A DNA stretch of 64,000 bases from Opitutia bacterium Tous-C4FEB (GTDB lineage: Bacteria; Verrucomicrobiota; Verrucomicrobiia; Opitutales; Opitutaceae): contig NEVA01000005.1 of assembly GCA_002304445.1 (NCBI GenBank), forward strand, positions 62,001-126,000, read 5' to 3'. The notes beneath the pieces are model-generated. The model made no database searches and was not told the origin of the DNA. It was given only the letters and a program-made list of their open reading frames with translations. The position numbers and the translations under genes were made by a program. The first letter of the stretch is position 1, and each line of letters starts with the position of its first letter. Shown piece after piece: positions 26,253 through 34,941 of this stretch.

Positions 26253-26786
26253 AAATCTCTCTGGGAGCCTTACAACCAAACCCGCACCGGCCTCGGCATC
26301 AAGCCCGCAGACCGGGTTCTGCTGGTGAGGATATCCTCTTCGACCCTGCAATTCTACCGGGCCGGAAACCTCGTGAAAAGCTGGGGTATTTCCACCTCCA
26401 AGCGCCCGCCATCGAATGTGAAGGACTCTCTTGGCACGCCGCGCGGGCTCCACGAAATCGCCGAGCGCATCGGCGCCGGTCAACCGCCCGGCATGGTTTT
26501 CAAATCCCGCGTGCCGACCGGTCGGCACTATGGCGAACTCCCCGATGCGGCGGTGAACGACAATCTCATCACGAGCCGCATCCTCTGGCTTCGTGGACTC
26601 GAAGCCGGCGTGAATCGCGGCGGCAACGTTGACACCTACGAGCGCTACGTCTACATCCACGGCACGAATCACGAGAGCCGCCTCGGCGAGCCCTTGAGCT
26701 CGGGCTGCGTGCTGATGGGCAATCTCGATATCGTCGAGCTCTACGAAGACGTGCGCACAGGCGACCACGTTTTCATTGCCGACTGA
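26250..26786 (+). CDS. L,D-transpeptidase (YkuD) domain protein
   Basis: A 178-residue protein almost wholly made of a YkuD catalytic domain. It has LVRISSSTLQFYRAGNLVKSW at the start of the fold, GTPRGLHEI, and the active site H137 in YIHGTN and C153 in SSGCVLM. The usual SHGCIRM arginine is replaced by leucine. No signal peptide is visible from either the ATG at 26250 or the GTG at 26229, which is unusual for a peptidoglycan cross-linking or lipoprotein-anchoring enzyme. The ATG is preferred. Confidence 0.85.
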   Translation: MKSLWEPYNQTRTGLGIKPADRVLLVRISSSTLQFYRAGNLVKSWGISTSKRPPSNVKDSLGTPRGLHEIAERIGAGQPPGMVFKSRVPTGRHYGELPDAAVNDNLITSRILWLRGLEAGVNRGGNVDTYERYVYIHGTNHESRLGEPLSSGCVLMGNLDIVELYEDVRTGDHVFIAD

Positions 26787-26813
26787 GCGGGCCGCTTTGG
26801 GCGCCGGGCGTCG

Positions 26814-28610
26814 CTATTTCCCGCGCACCGCAGCGAGCAAGCGCAAGTAATCTTCGTCCAACTGGCTGTTCGGCTCGAATTTCAACGTTTGCCGCGCCCG
26901 AACCAGCGCACGCTCCGCCGCCGGTTTGTTACCCAGCCGAATCAAATGTTGCACGAAGGGGACCACCACGTGGTCAAAAAATCCGATCCCCGCACCGGGC
27001 CCGAAACTCGCCAAGAGCGACTGGTAAGTTCGCTCCTGGGCCGGCACGGAATCGCTCGCCATGCTCCGAAGCAAAATCTCCCGCGCTTGTTGGGCGCTAA
27101 GATCACCTCGCTTTGACCGGTTGCGCCGGGCGATATCCCGCTCCTCGGCGTCGGCCGCGCTGGTTTCACCCCGCGCCCTCAGGCTCGCGCTCACCCGGTT
27201 TGAGAAACCGGCCGCGACATCCGGATACAACTGAAACGCGAGCGCCGCTTCACGCAGCACCGCCTCGATCTGCCGTGGTGTGCGCGGCAACTCGGCCTCG
27301 GCCGCCAATAGCGTTTCCCAAGCCGGGAGATTTCGCCGCTCAAGCGTCACCGCTCTCCGGGCCGCCCGCGCCGCCGCTTCGAAGTCCTTGGTGGCAAAAA
27401 AATCTTCGGCGAATGCACCGTGGCCGGCCGACTGCCGAAAAGTCGGCAACGTACGGAAGCGTTCCGCGAGGAACATAAGTTCATGATCGGAGATTTTTTT
27501 CCACGTCTGCGGGTCCAGCGCGTACCCAGTGACCAAGCGCTGCTTGGCGTAGCGGCCGACATCAAATTTCCATTTTTGGGCGGTATCGAGAAACCCGAAC
27601 CACGCGTGCCTGCCATCGTCGCCCGCGCCGGTAAAAAACAACGTCGGAACGCCCCGCGCCTTTCCGGTCTCCGTCGCGAAATACGCCTGGTCGACGCAGA
27701 TGCCGCCGGCCTTCAAAATGTCGTGGAGCTTGTAGGTCGCGCCGGGCCAGACAGGCGTGTTGTTTGCGATCCGATCCTGCCGATAACGCACCATCGTGTA
27801 AGCGCGGTCCAGATGACTGAGCGGATAGTCGGCCACTTGCTGCGTCCATTTCAGCTCGGCCAAAGGTGCCGCCGCGTCGACGACGAATTTCAAATCGTCG
27901 GCCTGCAAGCGAGAGAGACGGTGGAAGGTTCGACCGGCCACATCCTCCGCGATCCACCAGTCAAAGGCCTCGGACGGGGTATTCATCTTTCTCGGCAGCG
28001 TCTTCGCCGAGACCTGACCGTGCGGCCAATGCGGCGGAGGCGGCACGTCGTGCACGAGCGCGATCGCCAGCGCGAGCGAGGAATACCGGGCGAACTTGAC
28101 CGGATCGCGCCGATGCAAGGCGTTGAGAATTTGAAACGCCGCGGGCAGGTTGTCCTGAGGAGCCAAGAGTGAAAAGAACTCCTCGCCGAACGCCGCGTTG
28201 CCCACGAGCCAGCGCTGCAGATCGGGCGACAGCCAGCGGCCCAAAGGCAGATCCGCGGTGTCGTATCGAGTGGCCATGTTGGGATGGCCAACCCGGGCAC
28301 CCTCGATGGCGTTGATCCACTCCGGAATAAACTCCGCATCTGACTTCGCCAACAACGCCGCCCAACGGGCGACCAAGAGCCACCGATTCGCCGCGTCGTT
28401 GCGCTCCCGCACGTAGGCCGTCCTCGCCGCGGCGCGGAGTATCGGCACGGACGAGCGCCATTGATCCGCCCCTGCTGTTTTGGCCAACTCGGCGAGCCGC
28501 GCGGGAGTCGGCGGCAAAACCGTTTCTGCGTCCGAAATCGGTGCCGGGGCCGGATATCCACCGAGGCCCACCGTCAGACCCAAACCCAACAAAATTGTCC
28601 GCAACGACAT
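26814..28610 (-). CDS. Secreted transglutaminase-like protein
   Basis: A 598-residue protein with a signal peptide (MSLRTILLGLGLTVGLGG). The N-terminal 270 residues are helical. A transglutaminase-like core follows with Cys305 in GGICVDQA, His335 in GRHAW and Asp350 in WKFDVGRY, giving the Cys-His-Asp order of the papain-like transglutaminase superfamily. The C-terminal third looks like TPR-style helical repeats (FEAAARAARRAVTLERRNLPAWETLL). A periplasmic protease, crosslinker or binding role is possible; the substrate is unknown. It is convergent with the L,D-transpeptidase gene and follows clpC on the minus strand. Confidence 0.7.
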   Translation of the reverse strand: MSLRTILLGLGLTVGLGGYPAPAPISDAETVLPPTPARLAELAKTAGADQWRSSVPILRAAARTAYVRERNDAANRWLLVARWAALLAKSDAEFIPEWINAIEGARVGHPNMATRYDTADLPLGRWLSPDLQRWLVGNAAFGEEFFSLLAPQDNLPAAFQILNALHRRDPVKFARYSSLALAIALVHDVPPPPHWPHGQVSAKTLPRKMNTPSEAFDWWIAEDVAGRTFHRLSRLQADDLKFVVDAAAPLAELKWTQQVADYPLSHLDRAYTMVRYRQDRIANNTPVWPGATYKLHDILKAGGICVDQAYFATETGKARGVPTLFFTGAGDDGRHAWFGFLDTAQKWKFDVGRYAKQRLVTGYALDPQTWKKISDHELMFLAERFRTLPTFRQSAGHGAFAEDFFATKDFEAAARAARRAVTLERRNLPAWETLLAAEAELPRTPRQIEAVLREAALAFQLYPDVAAGFSNRVSASLRARGETSAADAEERDIARRNRSKRGDLSAQQAREILLRSMASDSVPAQERTYQSLLASFGPGAGIGFFDHVVVPFVQHLIRLGNKPAAERALVRARQTLKFEPNSQLDEDYLRLLAAVRGK

Positions 28611-28680
28611 GGCTCGATTCAGTCGGGATTCATTACCGGGGCAAACCTGATCGCGCGCCGTCTGACCGCCGGGGTGCCGA

Positions 28681-28725
28681 TGAAAACAAAAACCCCGCTC
28701 ACCGGGTCCTCGGTGGGCGGGGTTT
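28681..28725 (-). terminator. Rho-independent terminator of the mcsA-mcsB-clpC operon
   Basis: On the minus strand AAACCCCGCCCACCG pairs with CGGTGAGCGGGGTTT (one G-T wobble), followed by TTGTTTT. It lies 28 bases after the clpC stop. Confidence 0.88.
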
Positions 28726-28752
28726 CGTTTATCCGGCAGCTGGCCTTTTCGT

Positions 28753-31284
28753 TTAGGGCGTTACACCCGTCGCAGCCGGGGGCGTCTTTTGTTTGAAAGT
28801 GAGATTCTCGCCATCGCGCTCGACGATGACCGCTTCGCCCTCCTTCACGTCCCCGCGCAGGAGCGCCTCGGCGAGCGGATCTTCGACGTAGTGCTCGACC
28901 GCGCGCCGCAGAGGACGTGCGCCATATTTCTCGTCGTAGCCTTTCTCGATCAAGAGCGCCTTGGCCTCGGTCGAAAACTCGAGGGTGATTTTCCGCTCAA
29001 CAAGACGTTTGGCGAACTTGGTAATCTCGATCTCGACGATCTTGATGAGGTCTTTCTTATCCAGCGGCCGGAAGAAAACGATGTCGGAAATGCGGTTGAG
29101 AAACTCTGGTTTGAACACCCGCTTGGCTTCTTCGAGAACCTTCTCGCGCATCTTTTCGGCGTCGTTGAAGGTCGCGGCGGCAGCGGCAAAACCCATGGAG
29201 GTCTGGCGCTGCAAGAGCGCGGCGCCGACGTTGCTCGTCATGATGATAATCGTGTTACGAAAATCCACCGTGCGACCGAGTGAATCCGTCAGACGACCGT
29301 CCTCCAAAATCTGGAGAAGAATTTGCAGAACGTCGGGGTGAGCCTTTTCGACTTCGTCGAAAAGGATGACGGCGTAGGGGCGGCGACGGACGGCTTCGGT
29401 GAGCTGGCCGCCTTCTTCGTAGCCGACGTAGCCGGGAGGCGAGCCCACGAGGCGTGAGACGGCGAATTTTTCCATGTATTCGCTCATGTCGATCTGAATG
29501 AGCGCGTCTTGGTTGCCGAACATCTGCATCGCGAGCTGCTTGGCGGTCTCTGTTTTGCCGACGCCGGTGGGGCCGACGAACATGAACGAGCCGATTGGGC
29601 GACGCGGATCTTTGAGATCGGCGCGCGAGCGGCGGAGGGCCCGGGCGATGACGCTGGCGGCGATTTCTTGGCCGACCACGTTTTTCTGAATCTCGAGTTC
29701 GAGCGTGAGCAATTTCTCGCTCTCCTTCTTCTCCATCCGGGAAAGCGGGATTCCGGTCCAGTCGGCCACGACCTGCATCATGAGCTCTTCGTCGATCTGA
29801 ATCCGTTTTTCGTCGCGGGACTTACGCCACTCCGCCGTGATTTCGTCCTGTTTCGCGCGGAGTTGCTTCTCGGTGTCGCGCTGTTTGGCGGCCTCCTCAA
29901 AGTGCTGGTCGGCGATCGCTTTCTCCTTCGCGGCGCAAACGCTTTCAATTTCCTTGGTCAGGCCATCGATATCGGGCGGGCGCACCAAAGCGGAAATACG
30001 GGCTCGCGAGCCGGCCTCGTCCATGACGTCGATGGCCTTGTCAGGCAGGAAGCGGCCCGTGATATAGCGGTCGGAAAGCTTGGCCGCCGCTTCGAGCGAT
30101 TTGTCGCTGAAGGTGGCCTTGTGATGATCTTCGTATTTGCCCCGGATACCCTTAAGAATCGTAACCGTGTCTTCGACCGAGGGCGGCTCAACTTTCACGC
30201 TCTGGAATCGACGGTCGAGGGCGGAGTCCTTCTCGATGTATTTGCGATACTCGTTGAGCGTGGTCGCGCCAATGCATTGGAGTTCTCCGCGGGAAAGCGC
30301 GGGCTTGAAGATATTGGACGCATCCATCGCGCCCTCGGCAGCGCCCGCGCCGACGATCGTGTGCATCTCGTCGATGAAGATGATGACGTTTTTCGCCCGC
30401 TTCACTTCATCCATGACCGCCTTGATGCGCTCCTCGAACTGACCGCGGTATTTGGTGCCGGCGACCATGAGAGCGAGATCGAGCGTGATGACTTTCTTGT
30501 CGGCAAGAATCTCGGGTACGTTTCCGGACACAATTTCCTGGGCGAGGCCCTCGGCAATTGCCGTCTTGCCCACGCCGGCTTCGCCGATGAGCACCGGATT
30601 GTTTTTGGTGCGGCGGCAAAGAATCTGCACGACGCGGCGAATCTCATTTTTCCGACCGACAACAGGATCCATTTCGCCTTTGCGGGCGAGTTCCGTGAGG
30701 TCGCGACCAAAGGCCTTGAGCGCCGGGGTCTTCACTTCTTTCTTCTCATCGGATGCGCCCGACGTGCGCTGGGGCGATCCCGCGGCGGCTTCTTCGCCGG
30801 GTGCGCCGGGCTCGCCCGAGCCACTGCCAGAAAACTGCGGGTCGAGTTCGCGGAGAATTTCGTTGCGGGTGCGTTCGATATCGATGTCGAGCGACTTGAG
30901 CACGCGCGCGGCCACGCCTTCGCCCTCACGGAGTAATCCGAGCAAAATGTGTTCGGTACCGACGTAAGAATGATTGAGCGTCTTCGCTTCCTTCCCGGCA
31001 AGGGCGAGGACCTTTTTGACCCGCGGGGTGTAGGGAATGCTCCCGGGCGTCTTGGTTTCTTGACCGGTGCCCACTTGTTTCTCAACGGCACCGCGCACCG
31101 TTTCGAGGTCGAGCCCCATTTTTTGCAGCACGCTCACGGCGACGCCTTGGCCGAGTTTGATCAGCCCAAGGAGGATGTGCTCGGTGCCCACGTAGTTGTG
31201 GTGAAACCGGTCAGCTTCTTTCCGGGCGAGCGCGAGCACCTGCTGGGCGCGCGGCGTGAAATTGTTCATTGGTTCTTGGGACAT
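28753..31284 (-). CDS. clpC: ATP-dependent Clp protease ATP-binding subunit ClpC
   Basis: An 843-residue Hsp100 unfoldase. Two N-terminal Clp repeats ([32 protein letters not shown]) are followed by AAA+ module 1 with Walker A GEAGVGKT and [20 protein letters not shown]. The middle region holds the UVR-like segment ([18 protein letters not shown]). AAA+ module 2 has [12 protein letters not shown] and [20 protein letters not shown]. It unfolds substrates for ClpP. The downstream position of mcsA-mcsB-clpC mirrors the Gram-positive arrangement in which arginine-phosphorylated proteins are ClpC substrates. Confidence 0.96.
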   Translation of the reverse strand: MSQEPMNNFTPRAQQVLALARKEADRFHHNYVGTEHILLGLIKLGQGVAVSVLQKMGLDLETVRGAVEKQVGTGQETKTPGSIPYTPRVKKVLALAGKEAKTLNHSYVGTEHILLGLLREGEGVAARVLKSLDIDIERTRNEILRELDPQFSGSGSGEPGAPGEEAAAGSPQRTSGASDEKKEVKTPALKAFGRDLTELARKGEMDPVVGRKNEIRRVVQILCRRTKNNPVLIGEAGVGKTAIAEGLAQEIVSGNVPEILADKKVITLDLALMVAGTKYRGQFEERIKAVMDEVKRAKNVIIFIDEMHTIVGAGAAEGAMDASNIFKPALSRGELQCIGATTLNEYRKYIEKDSALDRRFQSVKVEPPSVEDTVTILKGIRGKYEDHHKATFSDKSLEAAAKLSDRYITGRFLPDKAIDVMDEAGSRARISALVRPPDIDGLTKEIESVCAAKEKAIADQHFEEAAKQRDTEKQLRAKQDEITAEWRKSRDEKRIQIDEELMMQVVADWTGIPLSRMEKKESEKLLTLELEIQKNVVGQEIAASVIARALRRSRADLKDPRRPIGSFMFVGPTGVGKTETAKQLAMQMFGNQDALIQIDMSEYMEKFAVSRLVGSPPGYVGYEEGGQLTEAVRRRPYAVILFDEVEKAHPDVLQILLQILEDGRLTDSLGRTVDFRNTIIIMTSNVGAALLQRQTSMGFAAAAATFNDAEKMREKVLEEAKRVFKPEFLNRISDIVFFRPLDKKDLIKIVEIEITKFAKRLVERKITLEFSTEAKALLIEKGYDEKYGARPLRRAVEHYVEDPLAEALLRGDVKEGEAVIVERDGENLTFKQKTPPAATGVTP

Positions 31285-31305
31285 CGGCGTAAAGTGGAGT
31301 GCGGT

Positions 31306-32397
31306 TTAGTTCATTTCGCTGTTAATGAGAGAGAAATCCGGGCGCACAAAATTGGCAAACTCGGAACGGAGGTGCGCGGCGCGCAGCAAATCGCGTTGGC
31401 CGGGATCAAATTCACCCTTTTGCGCGTGCTGGAGGTGCCCCGGCTGGGCTTCGATAAACAGTCGGTCGATGGTCGAGCGATTGGCGTCCGGAAATGCACC
31501 GAGGTCGATACCGAGCCGGATTAACGACAACAGATTCATGGCCTCACTCGAGTTGAGCAAATGGCTATTTTGCAAAATCCCAAAAGCACGACCGACTTTG
31601 TCGAAGAGTTTACCCGCATCGGCTTCGAGGAGCTTCTCCCGCGCATTGAGCTCATGTTCGATAATTGATTGGAGCACGCTGGTCAGACGTTTCAAAATCG
31701 CTTCCTCGGATTCGCCGAGCGTCGTTTGGTTCGAGATTTGAAAAATACTTCCACTCGCATCGGAGCCTTCGCCAAAAAGGCCGCGCACGACCATGCCGAG
31801 TTGGTTAACCGCGCGGACGACCTTTTCCATCTGGCTGGCAATGACCAACGCGGGCAAGTGCATCATCGCGGAAGCCCTCATGCCCGTGCCTAGGTTCGTC
31901 GGGCAAGCGGTGAGATAGCCGAGCGTCGGTGAGAAGGCGAAGTCCAGGCTGGACTCCAGCGACGTGTCGAGGTCGTTGATGATGTTCCAGCTCTTTTTGA
32001 GCTGAAAACCCGCGCGCAACACTTGGATGCGGAGATGGTCCTCTTCGTTTACCATCACGGACACCGTCTGGTCCTTGCTGATGATGACCGCGCTGCCCTG
32101 CTTGGACCCGCTGAGCTCGCGGCTGATCAAGTGGCGCTCGACCAGAATTTGTTTTTCGAGTTCGCCAAGTTCGCTGACGGACACGCTCAGATTCCGCTTA
32201 ATCGGCAGCGCTGCCGCGACGGCGGCGGAGCAGGTCTCGGCGATTTTAGCGCGTTGGGCTGGAGTCGCCCAGCCTGAGAACGGCCGGCCCGCCAAGTTGC
32301 GCGCAAGGCGGATACGCGTCATCAGCACGATCGCGGTCTTGTTGCTGGCGGCGTCCGTCAGCTCCGAAGGCGTGGCGATGAGCGAGGCGATCGTCAT
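31306..32397 (-). CDS. mcsB: Protein-arginine kinase McsB
   Basis: A 363-residue bacterial guanidino-kinase-fold protein. It has VLMTRIRLARNLAGRPFSGWA, VMVNEEDHLRIQVL, GYLTACPTNLGTGMRASAMMHLPAL and the C-terminal arginine-kinase domain. The ATG at 32397 starts the conserved domain; the longer open frame upstream is mcsA in another frame. McsB phosphorylates arginines to mark proteins for ClpC. It lies seven bases after mcsA and 21 before clpC. Confidence 0.95.
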   Translation of the reverse strand: MTIASLIATPSELTDAASNKTAIVLMTRIRLARNLAGRPFSGWATPAQRAKIAETCSAAVAAALPIKRNLSVSVSELGELEKQILVERHLISRELSGSKQGSAVIISKDQTVSVMVNEEDHLRIQVLRAGFQLKKSWNIINDLDTSLESSLDFAFSPTLGYLTACPTNLGTGMRASAMMHLPALVIASQMEKVVRAVNQLGMVVRGLFGEGSDASGSIFQISNQTTLGESEEAILKRLTSVLQSIIEHELNAREKLLEADAGKLFDKVGRAFGILQNSHLLNSSEAMNLLSLIRLGIDLGAFPDANRSTIDRLFIEAQPGHLQHAQKGEFDPGQRDLLRAAHLRSEFANFVRPDFSLINSEMN

Positions 32398-32404
32398 GGG
32401 AGCA

Positions 32405-32911
32405 TCAGCGCGGCGGCGGCTGGTTGGCGGCTTGTTTGACTTGGCTGATTTCATCGCGGGTGCGGGCGGCTTCTTCGTAACGCTCGGACTTGATGGCGTC
32501 CGTGAGGTCGAGCTCGAGTTTGGAGAGTTTTTCGTGGAGAAATTTGCGGGCAAGGGCCGTTTGCGGGACCTTTCCACTGTGCGTGATTCCTTTGTGCATT
32601 CCGTCCAGCATTGGATCGAGCATCCCCTTAAATGTGTCGTAACACGCCGGGCAACCGAACCGGCCATGCTTCTTGAAATCGAGCTGGGTATAGCCGCATG
32701 ACTCGCAACGCAGCGCTCCGCTGCTGGATTCGGGGGTCAATGATGCTTTAAGCAACAAATCCGAAAGCGAGAATCCGCTCGGATCGGTGACCCCTTTGGC
32801 TTGGGCACACGCCTCGCATAAATCCACCTTGTGGACTTTGCTGCTTACAATCTGCGTGAGATGGACGGTCGCGGGCTTGTCGCAGAGATCGCATTTTAAC
32901 GGGTTGGCCAT
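32405..32911 (-). CDS. mcsA: McsA-like activator with zinc-binding and UVR motifs
   Basis: A 168-residue protein with CxxC pairs CDLC, CEAC, CESC and CPAC (four pairs, two zinc sites) and a C-terminal UVR motif (LSKLELDLTDAIKSERYEEAARTRDEI). This is the McsA layout; McsA activates McsB. The ATG at 32911 (MANPLKCDLCDKPATVHLTQ) is chosen because the zinc module begins there; an upstream ATG at 32983 adds unrelated residues. The repressor gene ctsR, usual partner of this operon in Firmicutes, is not present. Confidence 0.93.
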   Translation of the reverse strand: MANPLKCDLCDKPATVHLTQIVSSKVHKVDLCEACAQAKGVTDPSGFSLSDLLLKASLTPESSSGALRCESCGYTQLDFKKHGRFGCPACYDTFKGMLDPMLDGMHKGITHSGKVPQTALARKFLHEKLSKLELDLTDAIKSERYEEAARTRDEISQVKQAANQPPPR

Positions 32912-33040
32912 GGAGCGTTTTGATTCTGCAGGGAACATGCCATGGCAACCCGCGCTGGCAAGTGCGCGGAACGAAGAATTCAAGCTGAGCCCGATTGGCT
33001 CAACGCGGATCGGACCCTGCGCACATTTGGCCCGCCGGGG

Positions 33041-33910
33041 TCAAATGCGCGTGCCTTCGATCAGCACGCGGCGGCGGAAAGCCTCCAGCACCCGGTGAGT
33101 AATGGGGCCGGGTTTACCGGAGCCGATTACTCGACCGTCCAATTTGACGACCGGAATAACTTCGGCGCCGGAACCGGTGAGAAAACACTCGTCGGCGCAC
33201 CAGATATCGTAACGCGTCATGTCCGACTCCTGCAAGGGCACTCCTAGCTCGGCCGCGATGTCGATGACCGCACCGCGCGTGATACCTTTGAGTGCGCCTT
33301 GCGATGCAGCCGGAGTGATGATGATCCCCTTGTGAACGATGAAGACATTGTCGGCTGTGCACTCGGCCACATAACCCTGCTCGTTGAGCATGATCGCCTC
33401 CAACGCACCAAACAGCTTCGCCTCGATTTTACCCAAGATATTATTGAGATAATTCAACGACTTGATCGCCGGCGGCAAAGACGCGGGCCCGATGCGGCGC
33501 GTAGGTACCGTCACGATCGCGAGGCCGTTGTCGTAGTGCTCCTTCGGATAAAGAGAGATCTTCGACGCGATGATAAAAATCGTCGGTTTTGGGCAAAGCC
33601 ACGGCGCCAAACCCAGATCACCCACCCCGCGCGTGACGACGAGACGGATATAGGCGTCGGTCAGGCCGTTTTGGCGGCAGGTCTCGCAGGTCGCCGCCCG
33701 AATCTCGTCCCGAGTGAGCGGCAGCTCCAACATGATGGCCTTGGCGGAGTATTCGAGCCGCTCCAAATGCTCCTCCAACCGGAAAATATTTCCGCCATAA
33801 AGCCGGATACCTTCGAACACGCCGTCGCCGTAAAGCAGCCCATGGTCGAACACCGACACCTTGGCCTCTGACGAGTCGACGAATTTTCCATCCAAATAGA
33901 TCTTCATCAT
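33041..33910 (-). CDS. ilvE: Class IV PLP aminotransferase (branched-chain aminotransferase-like)
   Basis: A 289-residue fold-type IV enzyme. It has VSVFDHGLLYGDGVFEGIRLYGGNIFRLEEHL, LPPAIKSLNYLNNILGKIEAK with the PLP lysine in IKSLNYLN, ECTADNVFIVHKG, and the C-terminal DECFLTGSGAEVIPV. The motifs match branched-chain-amino-acid transaminase better than D-amino-acid transaminase or aminodeoxychorismate lyase, although these families are easily confused. An ATG three bases downstream (MKIYLDGKF) is also possible. It precedes mcsA by 129 bases on the same strand. Confidence 0.85.
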   Translation of the reverse strand: MMKIYLDGKFVDSSEAKVSVFDHGLLYGDGVFEGIRLYGGNIFRLEEHLERLEYSAKAIMLELPLTRDEIRAATCETCRQNGLTDAYIRLVVTRGVGDLGLAPWLCPKPTIFIIASKISLYPKEHYDNGLAIVTVPTRRIGPASLPPAIKSLNYLNNILGKIEAKLFGALEAIMLNEQGYVAECTADNVFIVHKGIIITPAASQGALKGITRGAVIDIAAELGVPLQESDMTRYDIWCADECFLTGSGAEVIPVVKLDGRVIGSGKPGPITHRVLEAFRRRVLIEGTRI

Positions 33911-34036
33911 TACAACGTAGGCGGGCGCGAAAAGCTTTGTCCAGTCCTCGTCAGCTAGATTCTGCTTGAGGTCCGCGCTGTTCGTCCAAATTTTCAGAGC
34001 GCGGTTCGTTTTCCCGCTTCACCCTCCTCCCCTAAC

Positions 34037-34831
34037 ATGCGCTCCTCTGCCAGAAAAGTCACTGCCGGCTTCACCCTCATTGAATTGCTCACGGTCATCG
34101 CGATCATCGGCATCCTTGCCGCGATCATCATACCCACCGTCGGTACGGTCCGGGAAAAAGCCCAGCGGGCAGTGGATGGAAACAACATCCGGGAGATCCT
34201 GAAGGCCGCGCAGATTTATGCCGGCGACAACCAAGACCGGCTGCCCGACCCTTTTAACATCAGCAACGCCGTCTTGAACTCACCCCAGCTTGCCTGGAAG
34301 TGGCCCGGTATTCTGGCGAAGAACAATATTCTCACCGACCCCAACTTCTATTTTGCGAAAAACGACCCCGCGTTCAATTCCAACACCCCACTCCAGTTCA
34401 TCATCACACCGAGCACGGCCCGAAACACACTCCATCCCAGCTTTACCAACGCCCGCTCGCCTTCTTGGGAGTTTGTCGGAGGGGTCAAAATGAGCGATGC
34501 CGCAACCACGCCCGTTCTTTATACCCGCGGGCTGCAAGCTAACGGCACTTGGAGTCCAACCAGCGGTGTCTATCGGGATACCGGCGGATTCATCGCGTTT
34601 CTCGGCGGCAACATTTCATTTTACCCCAACGTTTCCACCCCGACAACCAGCCCATTCCTGACCAACAACACCACCAGCACCAGCCAGAGTAAACCCATCG
34701 ATATTCGTCAGGCGATCCCCTTTAACACCGTCGCCGCGCGCACCGGCCGGATTTACGGAATACCGCCTCCATCAGGCGCGGGCGGCATGGTCGGATCCGC
34801 CAACGGCACCGTTGCCAGCCGCGGTCCCTGA
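34037..34831 (+). CDS. Type IV pilin-like / type II secretion pseudopilin
   Basis: A 264-residue protein with a prepilin leader and methylation motif: cleavage before F in KVTAG-FTLIELLTVIAIIGILAAI, then a long N-terminal helix (PTVGTVREKAQRAVDGNNIREILKAAQIYA). The globular part is Asn/Thr/Ser/Pro-rich. Such proteins with short basic leaders are numerous in Verrucomicrobia and Planctomycetes. It is processed by a prepilin peptidase and may join a pseudopilus. The pilus motor genes lie at 53241-59043. A terminator follows. Confidence 0.88.
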   Translation: MRSSARKVTAGFTLIELLTVIAIIGILAAIIIPTVGTVREKAQRAVDGNNIREILKAAQIYAGDNQDRLPDPFNISNAVLNSPQLAWKWPGILAKNNILTDPNFYFAKNDPAFNSNTPLQFIITPSTARNTLHPSFTNARSPSWEFVGGVKMSDAATTPVLYTRGLQANGTWSPTSGVYRDTGGFIAFLGGNISFYPNVSTPTTSPFLTNNTTSTSQSKPIDIRQAIPFNTVAARTGRIYGIPPPSGAGGMVGSANGTVASRGP

Positions 34832-34858
34832 CCACCGTTACCGTTCATCGATCATTCG

Positions 34859-34889
34859 CCCGGCCCGCCTCGCGCGCGCCGGGTTTTTT
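34859..34889 (+). terminator. Rho-independent terminator of the pseudopilin gene
   Basis: CCCGGC (34859-34864) pairs with GCCGGG (34878-34883) around a GC-rich 13-base loop, directly followed by TTTTTTATTT. It lies 28 bases after the stop. Confidence 0.85.
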
Positions 34890-34941
34890 ATTTCCCGCTT
34901 CCCCATCTCCGCCCAGCCGATCAACCTGCCTGCATCGCATC

